64,000 nt of DNA from Winogradskyella sp. (lineage in GTDB: Bacteria > Bacteroidota > Bacteroidia > Flavobacteriales > Flavobacteriaceae). The position numbers and the translations under genes are program-made. Where the stretch lies: positions 620,001-684,000 of the forward strand of contig NZ_RHLG01000001.1 of assembly GCF_003712105.1 (NCBI RefSeq). The letters run 5' to 3'. Positions 44,886 to 54,005 of this stretch are shown here, piece by piece; within the stretch, counting starts at the first letter, position 1; every line of letters starts with the position of its first letter. Below the pieces are notes generated by a model. The model was not told the DNA's origin. It worked only from the letters and a program-made list of their open reading frames with translations, and searched no databases.

Positions 44886-45500
44886 ATGACAATGTTTTCA
44901 GAAAAAGCGAATACTATATTTCAAGATGTAATTAAAACGTACAAAGTATTAAATACTGTTGACCAACCTTTTACAAATAAGTTTGATAAGACCGATGACC
45001 TTATCGCTCATCTTCTTTACAGAAAATGTTGGATTGATACTGTTCAGTGGGCTTACGAAGACATTATAAGAGACCCAAATATTGACCCAGAAGCTGCTTT
45101 AAAATTAAAGCGAATGATTGATGCATCTAATCAAGACCGTACTGATACAGTTGAATTTATTGATAGCTATTTTCTTGATAAATACAAAGATGTAGACATT
45201 AAAACAGACGCAAAGGTAAACTCCGAAAGTCCAGCATGGGCAATTGATCGATTGTCAATTTTAGCGTTAAAGATTTACCATATGCATCTTGAAACTGTTC
45301 GTGATGATGCTAGCGAAAGTCATAAAGCGGCTTGCCAAAAAAAGTTAGATGTCTTATTGGAGCAACGTGTAGATTTAAGCACAGCAATTGACGACTTACT
45401 TACAGATATTGCCAATGGAGACAAGTACATGAAGGTTTATAAGCAAATGAAAATGTACAATGACGATGAGCTTAACCCTGTATTAAGAGGTCAGAAATAG
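44886..45500 (+). CDS. DUF4254 family protein
   Basis: A 204-residue all-helical protein, recognised as DUF4254 from its LIAHLLYRKCWIDTVQWAYEDIIRDP stretch, read in pieces, and the EQRVDLSTAIDDLL helix. It has no signal peptide. In flavobacteria the gene is usually followed by a GT9 glycosyltransferase, as here. Function is unknown; a link to lipopolysaccharide synthesis is suggested only by the neighbour. Confidence 0.87.
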   Translation: MTMFSEKANTIFQDVIKTYKVLNTVDQPFTNKFDKTDDLIAHLLYRKCWIDTVQWAYEDIIRDPNIDPEAALKLKRMIDASNQDRTDTVEFIDSYFLDKYKDVDIKTDAKVNSESPAWAIDRLSILALKIYHMHLETVRDDASESHKAACQKKLDVLLEQRVDLSTAIDDLLTDIANGDKYMKVYKQMKMYNDDELNPVLRGQK

Positions 45501-45505
45501 TTTGT

Positions 45506-45530
45506 AATCCTGAACTTGTTTCGGGATCTC
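45506..45530. repeat. Palindromic intergenic repeat
   Basis: AATCCTGAACTTGTTTCGGGATCTC is an imperfect palindrome around a short centre (ATCCTGAA versus TTCGGGAT; one G-T mismatch). I recognise the sequence type as a short element dispersed between genes in many bacterial genomes, including Bacteroidota. Only one copy is in the window, between DUF4254 and the GT9 gene. Confidence 0.5.
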
Positions 45531-45544
45531 AAATTCTGATATAA

Positions 45545-46564
45545 ATGCCAAACCCTAATCATATATTAGTTTTTAGATTTTCTGCCATGGGAGATGTTGC
45601 TATGGTAGTTCCTGTAATTAGGGCATTAGTGTCTAAATATCCTGAACTAAAAATTACAGTAGTTACGCGTAGATTTTTTGTACCCTTTTTTAGAGATATA
45701 AAAAACGTTGAGGTTTACGAAGCTGACTTAAAAGGGAAACATAAAGGCATTTTTGGGCTTCGAAAGCTCTCAAAAGAATTAAAAGCTCTAAATATTGATG
45801 CGGTTGCGGATATTCATAATGTACTACGCACCAAGATCTTGAAGCTTTTTCTCGGCAAGAAAGTGGTTCAGGTTAACAAAGGAAGAGCAGATAAAAAGGC
45901 ATTAATTTCTGGACAAAAGTTTGAACAGTTAAAAACAACACATCAGCGTTATGCAGATGTATTTGCAGAATTAGGGTTTCCTGTAGAGTTGACGAATCCT
46001 ATTTTTCCAAAGAAAGTAGAATTAAGTTCAAAACTAAAACAATATATATCTAATGTTAATTTACCATTAATTGGTATCGCTCCATTCGCCGCTCATGAAG
46101 GCAAAATGTATCCTCTAGAGCAAATGAAGCAGGTGATTAACGCTCTTTCAGAAAACTATAACATTGTGTTATTTGGTGGCGGAAAGAAAGAAGTTGAGCT
46201 TTTAAACCGTATAGAATCCGAAAATAAGAATACTCATTCAGTTGCAGGAAAATTAAGCTTAGACGAAGAGCTAGATTTAATTTCTAATCTTGATATAATG
46301 CTTTCGATGGACTCAGGAAATGCTCATATGGCAGCAATGCTTGGTGTTAAAGTGATTACAGTTTGGGGCGTGACACATCCGTTTGCTGGGTTTGCACCAT
46401 TCAATCAACCTCATCATTATGCGTTGGTTGCTAACAGAAAAGAATTTCCACAAATACCAACTTCAATTTATGGTAATAAACTTCCTAAAGGCTATGAGAA
46501 GGCTGCAGGTAGTAGTTCAGTGGACTCAATAATTGAAAAGATTACTTCGATAATTTCAGAGTAA
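45545..46564 (+). CDS. Glycosyltransferase family 9 (heptosyltransferase-like)
   Basis: A 339-residue GT-B enzyme. The N-terminus ILVFRFSAMGDVAMVVPVIRAL, read in pieces, is the glycine-rich GT9 signature, and the C-terminal part has LSMDSGNAHMAAMLGVKVITVWG in pieces (donor binding, SGNAHMA). GT9 enzymes add heptose or related sugars to the LPS inner core. It is separate from the main polysaccharide locus and probably acts on core or lipid-linked sugars. Confidence 0.92.
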   Translation: MPNPNHILVFRFSAMGDVAMVVPVIRALVSKYPELKITVVTRRFFVPFFRDIKNVEVYEADLKGKHKGIFGLRKLSKELKALNIDAVADIHNVLRTKILKLFLGKKVVQVNKGRADKKALISGQKFEQLKTTHQRYADVFAELGFPVELTNPIFPKKVELSSKLKQYISNVNLPLIGIAPFAAHEGKMYPLEQMKQVINALSENYNIVLFGGGKKEVELLNRIESENKNTHSVAGKLSLDEELDLISNLDIMLSMDSGNAHMAAMLGVKVITVWGVTHPFAGFAPFNQPHHYALVANRKEFPQIPTSIYGNKLPKGYEKAAGSSSVDSIIEKITSIISE

Positions 46565-46580
46565 GTAACTCAACCGTAAC

Positions 46581-47633
46581 TTAAACATCATCATAATCGA
46601 CAACTATTTTAGTACTCGTAGGATGAGCTTGGCACGTTAAAATAAGACCTTCAGCAATTTCGTTATCTGTAAGTATATTGTTTTGACGCATTGAGGCTTC
46701 ACCTTCAGTAACACGCGCAATACAACTACTACAAATACCACCTTGGCATGAATATGGTGCATCAATATCCTCTTTTAGCGCGGCATCTAAAATGGATACG
46801 TCATGAGACATTTCAAATTCAAACTCCTCATCATCTACAATGACTTTTATCTGAGAATTTCCACCTGACACATCTGTAGGTGAACTTTCACCTTGTGTTG
46901 AGGCAGTAAACAATTCGAATAAAATTTGATTCTCCTTTATATTATTTTCGATAAGAACATTTTTTACCGTATGTATCATTGCTTCTGGTCCACACAGGTA
47001 AAATTTGTCTATAGTAACACCTTTATATTTGTTTTTAACAATAAGGTTCACCGTGCTTTTTTCTATACGACCAAAGAGCGCGTCTTCTTCATTAGCTTGG
47101 CTATAAATAAAATGAACATGAAAACGATTGCCGTATGTGTTTTTCAACGCAAGCAAATCACTCATAAACATGGTATCTGCTTTGGTTTTATTTCCATAAA
47201 CTAGAATGAAATTGCTAAACGGCTCACCTTCTAAAAGTGTTTTAACAATACTTAAAATAGGTGTAATTCCACTTCCAGCAGCAAAGGCAGCTATAGTTCT
47301 GGTTTTAGCCTCATTAGCCTCAAACATAAAACGACCATTAGGTTCTGCTACTTCAATAGTATCGCCAACTTGTAATGTTTCATTAGCATAAACCGAAAAT
47401 GTTCCGTTTTCCACAGCTTTAACACCAACAGTTAAATCTTCATCTATAGAACAACAAATAGAGTAATCTCTACGGATTTCTTCACCATTAATTTCGGCTT
47501 TTAATGTAATATACTGACCAGCTTTAAACGCGAAATTGTCTTTTAGATGCTTAGGCACATCAAAAGTGATAGCAACAGATTTTTCAGTTACTTTATAAAT
47601 AGACTTTATGTCAAGACTATGGAATTGAGACAT
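46581..47633 (-). CDS. PaaE-like flavin/2Fe-2S oxidoreductase
   Basis: A 350-residue NAD(P)H-dependent electron-transfer protein. It has an FAD domain (RDYSICCSI binds the isoalloxazine), an NAD domain with AAGSGITPI and LCGPEAMIH, and a C-terminal plant-type ferredoxin with Cys296, Cys301, Cys304 and Cys334. That layout matches PaaE (phenylacetyl-CoA epoxidase reductase) and related monooxygenase reductases. No oxygenase gene lies beside it, so its electron acceptor is not known here. A -7-like box lies 17 bases upstream. Confidence 0.9.
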   Translation of the reverse strand: MSQFHSLDIKSIYKVTEKSVAITFDVPKHLKDNFAFKAGQYITLKAEINGEEIRRDYSICCSIDEDLTVGVKAVENGTFSVYANETLQVGDTIEVAEPNGRFMFEANEAKTRTIAAFAAGSGITPILSIVKTLLEGEPFSNFILVYGNKTKADTMFMSDLLALKNTYGNRFHVHFIYSQANEEDALFGRIEKSTVNLIVKNKYKGVTIDKFYLCGPEAMIHTVKNVLIENNIKENQILFELFTASTQGESSPTDVSGGNSQIKVIVDDEEFEFEMSHDVSILDAALKEDIDAPYSCQGGICSSCIARVTEGEASMRQNNILTDNEIAEGLILTCQAHPTSTKIVVDYDDV

Positions 47634-47649
47634 CGATTTTATTTTTGAG

Positions 47650-47657
47650 CAAAAATA
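47650..47657 (-). promoter_or_regulatory. -7 box for the PaaE-like gene
   Basis: On the minus strand the bases read TATTTTTG, an exact TAnnTTTG match, 17 bases before the ATG. The nearest TTG lies 28 bases upstream, which is too far, so only the -7 element is well supported. Confidence 0.4.
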
Positions 47658-47759
47658 AGGAAAGTTTGTCGAGGTTTTTATTTCACAACACGTATCGATT
47701 CAACTACAACATTAAATTATGATTTATTAGTATGTCATTAACAATTCATTAGAGAAGAT

Positions 47760-47879
47760 TTAATGAAAATGCCGTTTTTTTAACCTCTTATTTTCGGTTT
47801 CAGGATTAATTTTTTCCTCTTCATACACCTTTTTAATATAGGATTTTAACTCTGGTAATACATTGCGGTCAAATAATAA
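47760..47879 (-). pseudogene. Possible 3' remnant of a lost gene
   Basis: Within the 264-base gap between the PaaE-like and lipoprotein genes, the minus strand carries 39 codons between a stop and TAA. They read like ordinary flavobacterial coding: LPELKSYIKKVYEEEKINPE, then KRLKKRHFH. No start codon is visible in frame, and the sequence is cut off upstream near the lipoprotein promoter region. It may be the C-terminal end of a deleted gene; chance is possible in such a short frame. I cannot name the family. Confidence 0.35.
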
Positions 47880-47897
47880 TTAAAAAAAGCAAAAAAA

Positions 47898-48839
47898 ATG
47901 AAAAAGTTAATTTTATTAGTTTCAATATGTACTGCATGTCTAGTAAGTTGTAGTGACGATGATTCTTATAATGATCCAACACCTGTTGAAACCTCTAGCG
48001 CAATTAGAATATTAGAAGTTAATACTGAAACAGATCAAATTATTTTGTCCAATTTTGGGACAGACCTGACAGAAACAGGAAATTATTTCTTATGCCTAGG
48101 TCCAGGTACTTATGTAAGAGTATCAGACGCAGCAAGTGGCTCAACGAATTTGGCACCAGGTGAGCAAGTGACCTTATCTTATGATGTTAACCCTACATCT
48201 GGCGGATTGGGAATTTTCTCAACAAACACTTTTGGTTCTAGCGACCCAGATATATTATTAGATTATGTACAATGGGGTGCTGCAAACCAAGCCCGTGTAG
48301 ACCAAGCTGTAACTGCTGGTCGTTGGGACAATGCAGCTAATTTCTTAGCACAAGGATCTCCATATACATTTAACGGAAATTCTGATGATTTTGGGTCATC
48401 TTTTTGGGCGTCTGCTGAAGCCTCAAATGTTGTTAGAATATCAGAAGTTAATGCAGGTACAGATCAAGTTAGTTTAGTGAATTTTGGAAATGTTTCTGTA
48501 GAAGTAGGTGATTACTGGTTATGTTTAGGACCAGGCACATATGTAAGAGTATCAGACGCAGCAAGTGGCTCAACGAATTTGGCACCAGGTGAGCAAGTGA
48601 CCTTATCTTATGATGTTAACCCTACATCTGGCGGATTGGGAATTTTCTCAACAAACACTTTTGGTTCTAGCGACCCAGATATATTATTAGATTATGTACA
48701 ATGGGGTGCTGCAAACCAAGCCCGTGTAGACCAAGCTGTAACTGCTGGTCGTTGGGACAGTGCAACTAATTTTGTTACAGACGGTCCACTGTATGAGTTT
48801 AATGGACAAGCTGATGATTTTGGGTCTACGTTTTGGTAA
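47898..48839 (+). CDS. Surface lipoprotein with two near-identical lamin-tail-like repeats
   Basis: A 313-residue lipoprotein: signal peptide, Cys19, then SDDDSYNDP, an acidic tract like the flavobacterial surface-export signal. The mature part is two tandem units of about 143 residues (about 34-170 and 178-313), each opening IRILEVN or VRISEVN and running to DDFGS(S/T)FW. The strand pattern resembles a lamin-tail domain. The units are identical over about 73 residues. It is likely displayed at the cell surface; the function is unknown. A strong terminator follows. Confidence 0.85.
   Translation: MKKLILLVSICTACLVSCSDDDSYNDPTPVETSSAIRILEVNTETDQIILSNFGTDLTETGNYFLCLGPGTYVRVSDAASGSTNLAPGEQVTLSYDVNPTSGGLGIFSTNTFGSSDPDILLDYVQWGAANQARVDQAVTAGRWDNAANFLAQGSPYTFNGNSDDFGSSFWASAEASNVVRISEVNAGTDQVSLVNFGNVSVEVGDYWLCLGPGTYVRVSDAASGSTNLAPGEQVTLSYDVNPTSGGLGIFSTNTFGSSDPDILLDYVQWGAANQARVDQAVTAGRWDSATNFVTDGPLYEFNGQADDFGSTFW
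48111..48330 (+). repeat. 220-bp perfect direct repeat, copy 1
   Basis: Every base from 48111 to 48330 equals the base 429 positions later (48540-48759). The two copies are in the same frame of the lipoprotein gene. Flanking coding bases diverge at synonymous and other sites while the protein remains similar. Confidence 0.95.
48540..48759 (+). repeat. 220-bp perfect direct repeat, copy 2
   Basis: Identical to 48111-48330 over 220 bases. Base 48760 (G) is the first mismatch with copy 1 (48331, A). The offset of 429 bases equals 143 codons, the length of the protein repeat unit. Confidence 0.95.
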
Positions 48840-48883
48840 AAAAGTATAGTATTCATATTTGATTTAGACATATATTGTTTAAA

Positions 48884-48917
48884 GCAGCCAAGAATGTTCT
48901 CTTGGCTGTTTTTTTTA
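48884..48917 (+). terminator. Intrinsic terminator of the surface lipoprotein gene
   Basis: CAGCCAAGA (48885-48893) pairs with TCTTGGCTG (48900-48908) around a 6-base loop, followed by a run of eight Ts. It lies 45 bases past the stop codon. Confidence 0.85.
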
Positions 48918-48997
48918 TTTATAGAATTTAAATTTTGTAAAATTGTAACATATATAAAGAATTGGCTACTAACACCATCAGATAACCTGACCAAACC

Positions 48998-50479
48998 ATG
49001 ATAAAACATTTTTTAAACTTAGAGTGGAAACAATATTTCCGGTCACCGTATTGGCAAAAAAATCTAGCCTTAAATATTCTTTTAGTCTTCTTCGCTTTAT
49101 ACCTTATGGCTTTTTTTGTTTTAGGAGGAGTGGGACTTTATTATGGTCTTGATGAATTATTACCGAATCAAGACAAGCTAGCAATTGTAAGTAAATACAT
49201 GTTTTATTGGATACTAGGTGATTTGTTATTTAGGTTTTTTATGCAAAAACTACCAGTAATGAGTGTAAAACCATTACTAACCTTACCTGTAAAGCGAAGT
49301 ACAGTTGTTAATTTTGTTTTAGGGAAATCGGCCTTTTCTTTTTTTAATTTTTTGCCTTTGTTTCTAGCTATACCATTCGCTATTACTCTATCAGCATATG
49401 GATATCCAGATACTACAGCCATATTGATGTGGGTTTTTATAGTCATTATCATTACGTTCAGTTCAAACTTTTTAAATTTTATAATTGAAGCATATTCTGC
49501 AGAATTATCAGTACCATTATTACCTTTTTTAATCGTAGCTGCTGGATTATATGGCTTGAATTATTTTGAAATTATTTCTTTTACTGATATTATTGGTAAT
49601 GGTGTTATTGCAATAACGCAAAACCCAATTTTTATACTAATACCTCTTTTAGTTTTAGGTTTACTTTATATGGTAAATTACAAACTACTTTTACAAAAAT
49701 TATATTTAGACGCCTCATTAAAAACTAAGGTTAAAGATGTTAACGCTTCGGATCTATCTTGGACTAAACGCTTTGGAGATATTGCGCCTTTTATGCAGTT
49801 AGATTTAAGATTAATTTGGCGAAACAAACGTACTAAGTCTACAGCTTTTTTAATGGTAATAGGTTTGCTCTATGGTTTATTTTTCTACCCACAACCTATG
49901 TATAGAGAAATGGAATTTATGTGGGCTTTTATTGGGATTTTTTCTACAGGGTTTTTCTTAATCAATTTTGGGCAATTTATTCCTGCTTGGGATAGTGGTT
50001 ATTACAAAATGTTGATGAGTCAAAATATTAAGTATGAGCAGTATCTGCGTTCAAAATTTATACTTATGGTAATGAGCGTGGTAGTTATGTTTGTACTCGG
50101 TATTCCATACGTTTATTTTGGATGGAAAATTTTAATCGCTCATTTCGCGGCAGCCATATACAATATTGGTGTTAATTCGCATGTAATAATGTGGGGCGGC
50201 TCTTTCAATAGAAAGAAAATAGATTTAGACAAAAAAGCAGCTTTTAATTATCAGGGAACTGGCGCTGTACAGTGGCTTATCGGTATTCCATTAATGCTTG
50301 TCCCAATGATCTTATTTGGTATTTTAAATTGGTTACTTGGTTTTGAAGTGGCTATAGCTACATTAATTACTCTGGGAATTATAGGTATAGTGCTTCACAA
50401 AAAACTAATGAAATTTATAACTGAAAAATACCTAAACTCTAAATACAAAATGATAGCTGCCTTTAGTAAAGACGCTTAA
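48998..50479 (+). CDS. DUF5687 family ABC-2-type permease
   Basis: A 493-residue membrane protein with about 12 predicted helices. I recognise the flavobacterial DUF5687 family from its N-terminus (FLNLEWKQYFRSPYWQKNL, read in pieces) and LDLRLIWRNKRTKSTAF in the middle. An ATP-binding subunit follows 11 bases downstream, so it is the membrane part of an ABC exporter. The substrate is unknown. Confidence 0.88.
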   Translation: MIKHFLNLEWKQYFRSPYWQKNLALNILLVFFALYLMAFFVLGGVGLYYGLDELLPNQDKLAIVSKYMFYWILGDLLFRFFMQKLPVMSVKPLLTLPVKRSTVVNFVLGKSAFSFFNFLPLFLAIPFAITLSAYGYPDTTAILMWVFIVIIITFSSNFLNFIIEAYSAELSVPLLPFLIVAAGLYGLNYFEIISFTDIIGNGVIAITQNPIFILIPLLVLGLLYMVNYKLLLQKLYLDASLKTKVKDVNASDLSWTKRFGDIAPFMQLDLRLIWRNKRTKSTAFLMVIGLLYGLFFYPQPMYREMEFMWAFIGIFSTGFFLINFGQFIPAWDSGYYKMLMSQNIKYEQYLRSKFILMVMSVVVMFVLGIPYVYFGWKILIAHFAAAIYNIGVNSHVIMWGGSFNRKKIDLDKKAAFNYQGTGAVQWLIGIPLMLVPMILFGILNWLLGFEVAIATLITLGIIGIVLHKKLMKFITEKYLNSKYKMIAAFSKDA

Positions 50480-50490
50480 AACAATATACA

Positions 50491-51216
50491 ATGATACAAA
50501 CAACAGACATATCAAAATCATATAACGGTATTCAAGTTCTTAAAATAGACGAATTGCACATACCCAAAGGACAAAGTTTTGGGCTTGTGGGAAATAATGG
50601 TGCAGGTAAAACGACTTATTTTAGCTTATTATTAGACTTAATAAACCCAACCACCGGATCAATTACAAGCAATGATATTGTGGTCTCTAATAGCGAAGAT
50701 TGGAAACCGTTTACTTCTGCTTTTATAGACGAAACGTTTTTAATTGGGTATCTAACACCTGAAGAGTACTTCTATTTCATTGGCGATTTACGAGGGCAAA
50801 ACAAAGCAGATGTAGATGCACTTACATCTCAATTTGAAGACTTCTTTAATGGCGAAATATTAGGTAAGAAAAAATACTTACGCGATTTAAGTAAAGGAAA
50901 TCAGAAAAAAGCCGGCATTGTAGCGGCACTAATTGGTAATCCAGAAGTGATTATACTCGATGAGCCTTTTGCAAACTTAGACCCAACGACTCAGATTCGT
51001 TTAAAACAAATTTTGAAAGATTTAGCAGAAAAGCAAGGTGTAACAGTATTAGTGTCTAGTCACGATTTATTACATGTTACCGATGTTTGCGAACGTATTG
51101 TTGTTTTAGAAAAAGGAGAAGTAGTAAAAGACCTTGAAACTAATCCTACAACACTTAGAGAGTTAGAAGCACATTTTGCTAAAAGTGCCATTTCAAGTTC
51201 TGAAGAAGAAGAATAG
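50491..51216 (+). CDS. ABC transporter ATP-binding protein
   Basis: A 241-residue ATPase with Walker A GNNGAGKTT (about residues 34-42), signature LSKGNQKKAG in place of LSGGQ, Walker B VIILDEPFANLDP, and the switch His in SSHDL. It pairs with the DUF5687 permease. The LSKGN signature is common among exporters of the DrrA/antibiotic and ABC-2 group. The intrinsic terminator at 51241-51272 closes the two-gene operon. Confidence 0.93.
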   Translation: MIQTTDISKSYNGIQVLKIDELHIPKGQSFGLVGNNGAGKTTYFSLLLDLINPTTGSITSNDIVVSNSEDWKPFTSAFIDETFLIGYLTPEEYFYFIGDLRGQNKADVDALTSQFEDFFNGEILGKKKYLRDLSKGNQKKAGIVAALIGNPEVIILDEPFANLDPTTQIRLKQILKDLAEKQGVTVLVSSHDLLHVTDVCERIVVLEKGEVVKDLETNPTTLRELEAHFAKSAISSSEEEE

Positions 51217-51240
51217 AAAACAGCAACTCTATATATTAAG

Positions 51241-51272
51241 AAAAAGCTCAAGCTAAACCGCTTGAGCTTTTT
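51241..51272 (+). terminator. Intrinsic terminator of the ABC exporter operon
   Basis: AAAAAGCTCAAGC and GCTTGAGCTTTTT form a perfect 13-base stem around a 6-base loop, followed by Ts. It lies 25 bases past the ATPase stop. Confidence 0.85.
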
Positions 51273-51390
51273 TGGTAATAGGTGTAAAACACTTCATTTT
51301 TCATCAATAATTCAAAAAGATGTTTATTTTTACGGCTTAGGATAACAAAACAGAGTGTTTCACGTTATTTATAGACCAAAATTTAGTCTT

Positions 51391-53994
51391 TTGAAAACTT
51401 GTAAAAGAGCTTTAATATTAATTTTCTTAATCGCGATTGTTGCCCAAAGTTGTTCGCGTAAAAAAGACAACTTCATCAATAGAGCTTGGCACTCCGTTGG
51501 GACGGAATACAACATACTTTATAATGGAGAAATAGCTTTGCAACAAGGTTTAGCAACAGTTAATAACGCGTACACAGAGAACTTCTGGGAATTATTACCT
51601 GTAGAGCGCTTTGAGGCAAAAGACGAAATCCGCCTAGGAAATGAAGCCGAGAACTCGGACTTTGAGCGTGCTGAAGAAAAAGCCACTAAGGCTATACAAA
51701 AGCATAGTATGACAATTGGTGGGAAAGAAAAAAACCCACAAATTGACGAAGCGTATTTGTTGCTTGGTAAATCAAGATACTATGATCAGCGTTTTATTCC
51801 AGCGTTAGCAGCATTCAACAATATTCTTAATAAGTATCCAACAAGTGATAAAATAAATCAGGTTAAAGTTTGGCGAGAAAAAACAAACCTGAGACTTGGC
51901 AATCCTGAGATAGCCATAAAAAACCTTAAACGTCATTTAAAGCAAGAAGAAGTTGAAGGCCAGGATTTGGCAGACATCACAGCAGTATTAGCTGATGCTT
52001 ATTTGGCAATTAAAGAAAAGGATACTGCAATAAAGTACTTAGATACTGCTGCGGTAGCTACTAAGATTCACACTCAAAAAGCACGCTATAATTTTATTAA
52101 AGGTCAACTATACAATGAGTTTGGTAAAAAGGACAGCGCCAACATGGCTTTTGATGAAATCATAGCCTTGCATCGCAAAATTCCAAGAGCATTTTATATC
52201 AATGCACATCTCGCAAAATCATTCAATTTTGATTCAGAAAATGGAGATAGAATTTTGTTTATGGAATACTTGACTGAATTGGAAGAAGACAGAGAAAATA
52301 GACCATTTTTAGATAAAATACATTACCGTATAGCTAAGTATCATCAAGAACAAGGAAGAGATAGCCTAGCAGAGACTTACTATAATAAGTCCATTCAATC
52401 AAACAGGACACTTAATCAAGACAAGGTCTTATTTGCAAATAATTACCTAACACTTGGTGATATGTACTTTGACCGCACCGAATATAAAACTGCGGGCGCT
52501 TATTATGACAGTACACTTACTAATATGGTTGAGAAGACAAAACCTTATAGAGTAGTTAAGAAAAAGCGAGAGAACCTTGTTGATGTTATTTATTACGAAG
52601 GCATAGCAAGAGTAAATGACAGTATCTTAAGATTGATTGGATTACCAAAAGAGGAACAGATAGCATTCTACAACGATTACATTAAAGAATTAAAAGTTCA
52701 AGATTCTATAGCTAAAGAATTGGAAAAAAAACGTGCTGAAAAATTGGCAAGTAAAGCGTCTGGTTCTAGAGGTGGAGGATTAACAGGGCTTGCAGGACCT
52801 GGAAGAACAAACCGCCCTGGAGCGCCTTCAATAAGTACATCGAATAATTCAGATTTTTATTTTTATAATACATCTGCTAGCACTTATGGTAGAGACGAAT
52901 TTTTCAAACTTTGGGGACAGCGAGAATTACAAGATAATTGGCGTTTAGCAAACACAAGAGCTTCAGGGGATTTTGAAATTGCAGGTGAAACAAAAGAAGG
53001 TGAAGAGAATGTTACACAGTTAGAATTGTACGACCCAGAGTTTTATATTTCAAAATTACCAACAGACCAAGTAGAGATAGATAGTATAGGTAAAGAACGA
53101 AATTTTGCATATTATCAATTAGGACTAATATATAAGCAAAAGTTTAAAGAATACAAGTTAGCCAAAGGCAAGCTCGAGGCACTGCTTAAGAACAATCCTG
53201 AAGAGCGTCTTGTTTTACCTTCTAAATATCAGTTGTATAAAATATATCTTCTACTTGGTGAAGATGATGAGGCTGAAATAGCAAAGAATAGAATTATAGA
53301 AGAGCATCCAGACTCTCGTTATGCTGAGATACTTCGTAATCCAGATTCTCAGTTAGCAAAAGACCTCAATGACCCAGAAGCGGTTTATGAAAAACTATTT
53401 AGAAGGTTTGAAGCTCAAGAATACTTAGAAGTCATTGCATCTGCCGAAGAATATATTAAACAATTTGAAGGTGACGGCTATGTGCCAAAGTTTGAAATAC
53501 TAAAAGCGACATCAATAGGAAGATTAGACGGATTTGATGCTTATAGAGATGCAGTAAATTATGTAGCGCTTACATATCCAAATTCGGAAGAAGGAAAACA
53601 AGCTCAGGAAATTGTAAATAATGCATTACCTGCACTACAAAAGAGAGAGTTCCTTCCAGAAGACGAAGGCAATTCATTCCATGTTGTGTACCAGTTTGAT
53701 AGTAACAATGAAGAAGAAATTAAAAGCTTTGAAGAAGAGATTGCCAAAGAGATTAAGAAATTACCATTTCGAAACCTTACTATATCTAAAGATGTATATG
53801 ACAGAAATACTACCTTTATAGTTGTTCATGGATTAGAATACATCACATCTGCAATTGGTTTTGGATACACACTTCAAGATTATAAAGATGAAGGCACAAA
53901 AGGTATTACCAAAAAATATTTAACAGTTTCCTCGGCTAACTATACAATAATCCAAAGACACAAAAACTTAGAAGAGTACACCAATCCAGAATAA
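51391..53994 (+). CDS. sprE: Type IX secretion / gliding motility protein SprE (PorW)
   Basis: An 867-residue lipoprotein with many TPR-like helical repeats, recognised from the post-lipid-cysteine SRKKDNFINRAWHSVGTEYN segment (pieces: NFINRAWHS, TEYNILYNGE) and the C-terminal YTLQDYKDEGTKGI. SprE/PorW is an envelope lipoprotein needed for type IX secretion and gliding in Flavobacterium. No ATG is suitable; I take the TTG at 51391, which gives MKTCKRALILIF as a normal lipoprotein signal (a GTG at 51355 would add 12 residues). A Gly/Pro-rich linker lies near residues 460-490. The secretion role rests on family knowledge. Confidence 0.9.
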   Translation: MKTCKRALILIFLIAIVAQSCSRKKDNFINRAWHSVGTEYNILYNGEIALQQGLATVNNAYTENFWELLPVERFEAKDEIRLGNEAENSDFERAEEKATKAIQKHSMTIGGKEKNPQIDEAYLLLGKSRYYDQRFIPALAAFNNILNKYPTSDKINQVKVWREKTNLRLGNPEIAIKNLKRHLKQEEVEGQDLADITAVLADAYLAIKEKDTAIKYLDTAAVATKIHTQKARYNFIKGQLYNEFGKKDSANMAFDEIIALHRKIPRAFYINAHLAKSFNFDSENGDRILFMEYLTELEEDRENRPFLDKIHYRIAKYHQEQGRDSLAETYYNKSIQSNRTLNQDKVLFANNYLTLGDMYFDRTEYKTAGAYYDSTLTNMVEKTKPYRVVKKKRENLVDVIYYEGIARVNDSILRLIGLPKEEQIAFYNDYIKELKVQDSIAKELEKKRAEKLASKASGSRGGGLTGLAGPGRTNRPGAPSISTSNNSDFYFYNTSASTYGRDEFFKLWGQRELQDNWRLANTRASGDFEIAGETKEGEENVTQLELYDPEFYISKLPTDQVEIDSIGKERNFAYYQLGLIYKQKFKEYKLAKGKLEALLKNNPEERLVLPSKYQLYKIYLLLGEDDEAEIAKNRIIEEHPDSRYAEILRNPDSQLAKDLNDPEAVYEKLFRRFEAQEYLEVIASAEEYIKQFEGDGYVPKFEILKATSIGRLDGFDAYRDAVNYVALTYPNSEEGKQAQEIVNNALPALQKREFLPEDEGNSFHVVYQFDSNNEEEIKSFEEEIAKEIKKLPFRNLTISKDVYDRNTTFIVVHGLEYITSAIGFGYTLQDYKDEGTKGITKKYLTVSSANYTIIQRHKNLEEYTNPE

Positions 53995-54005
53995 ATTTAG
54001 TAACC

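Noticed and set aside
46581..47633. Part of a phenylacetate degradation operon together with the PaaK-like gene at 40325
   Set aside because: No other paa genes are adjacent, the two genes are 5 kb apart with unrelated genes between, and the PaaK-like gene is coupled to a glycosyltransferase.
48111..48759. CRISPR-like or transposon-borne repeat
   Set aside because: Only two 220-bp copies in the same reading frame of one gene; no short repeats with spacers, no terminal inverted repeats, no transposase.
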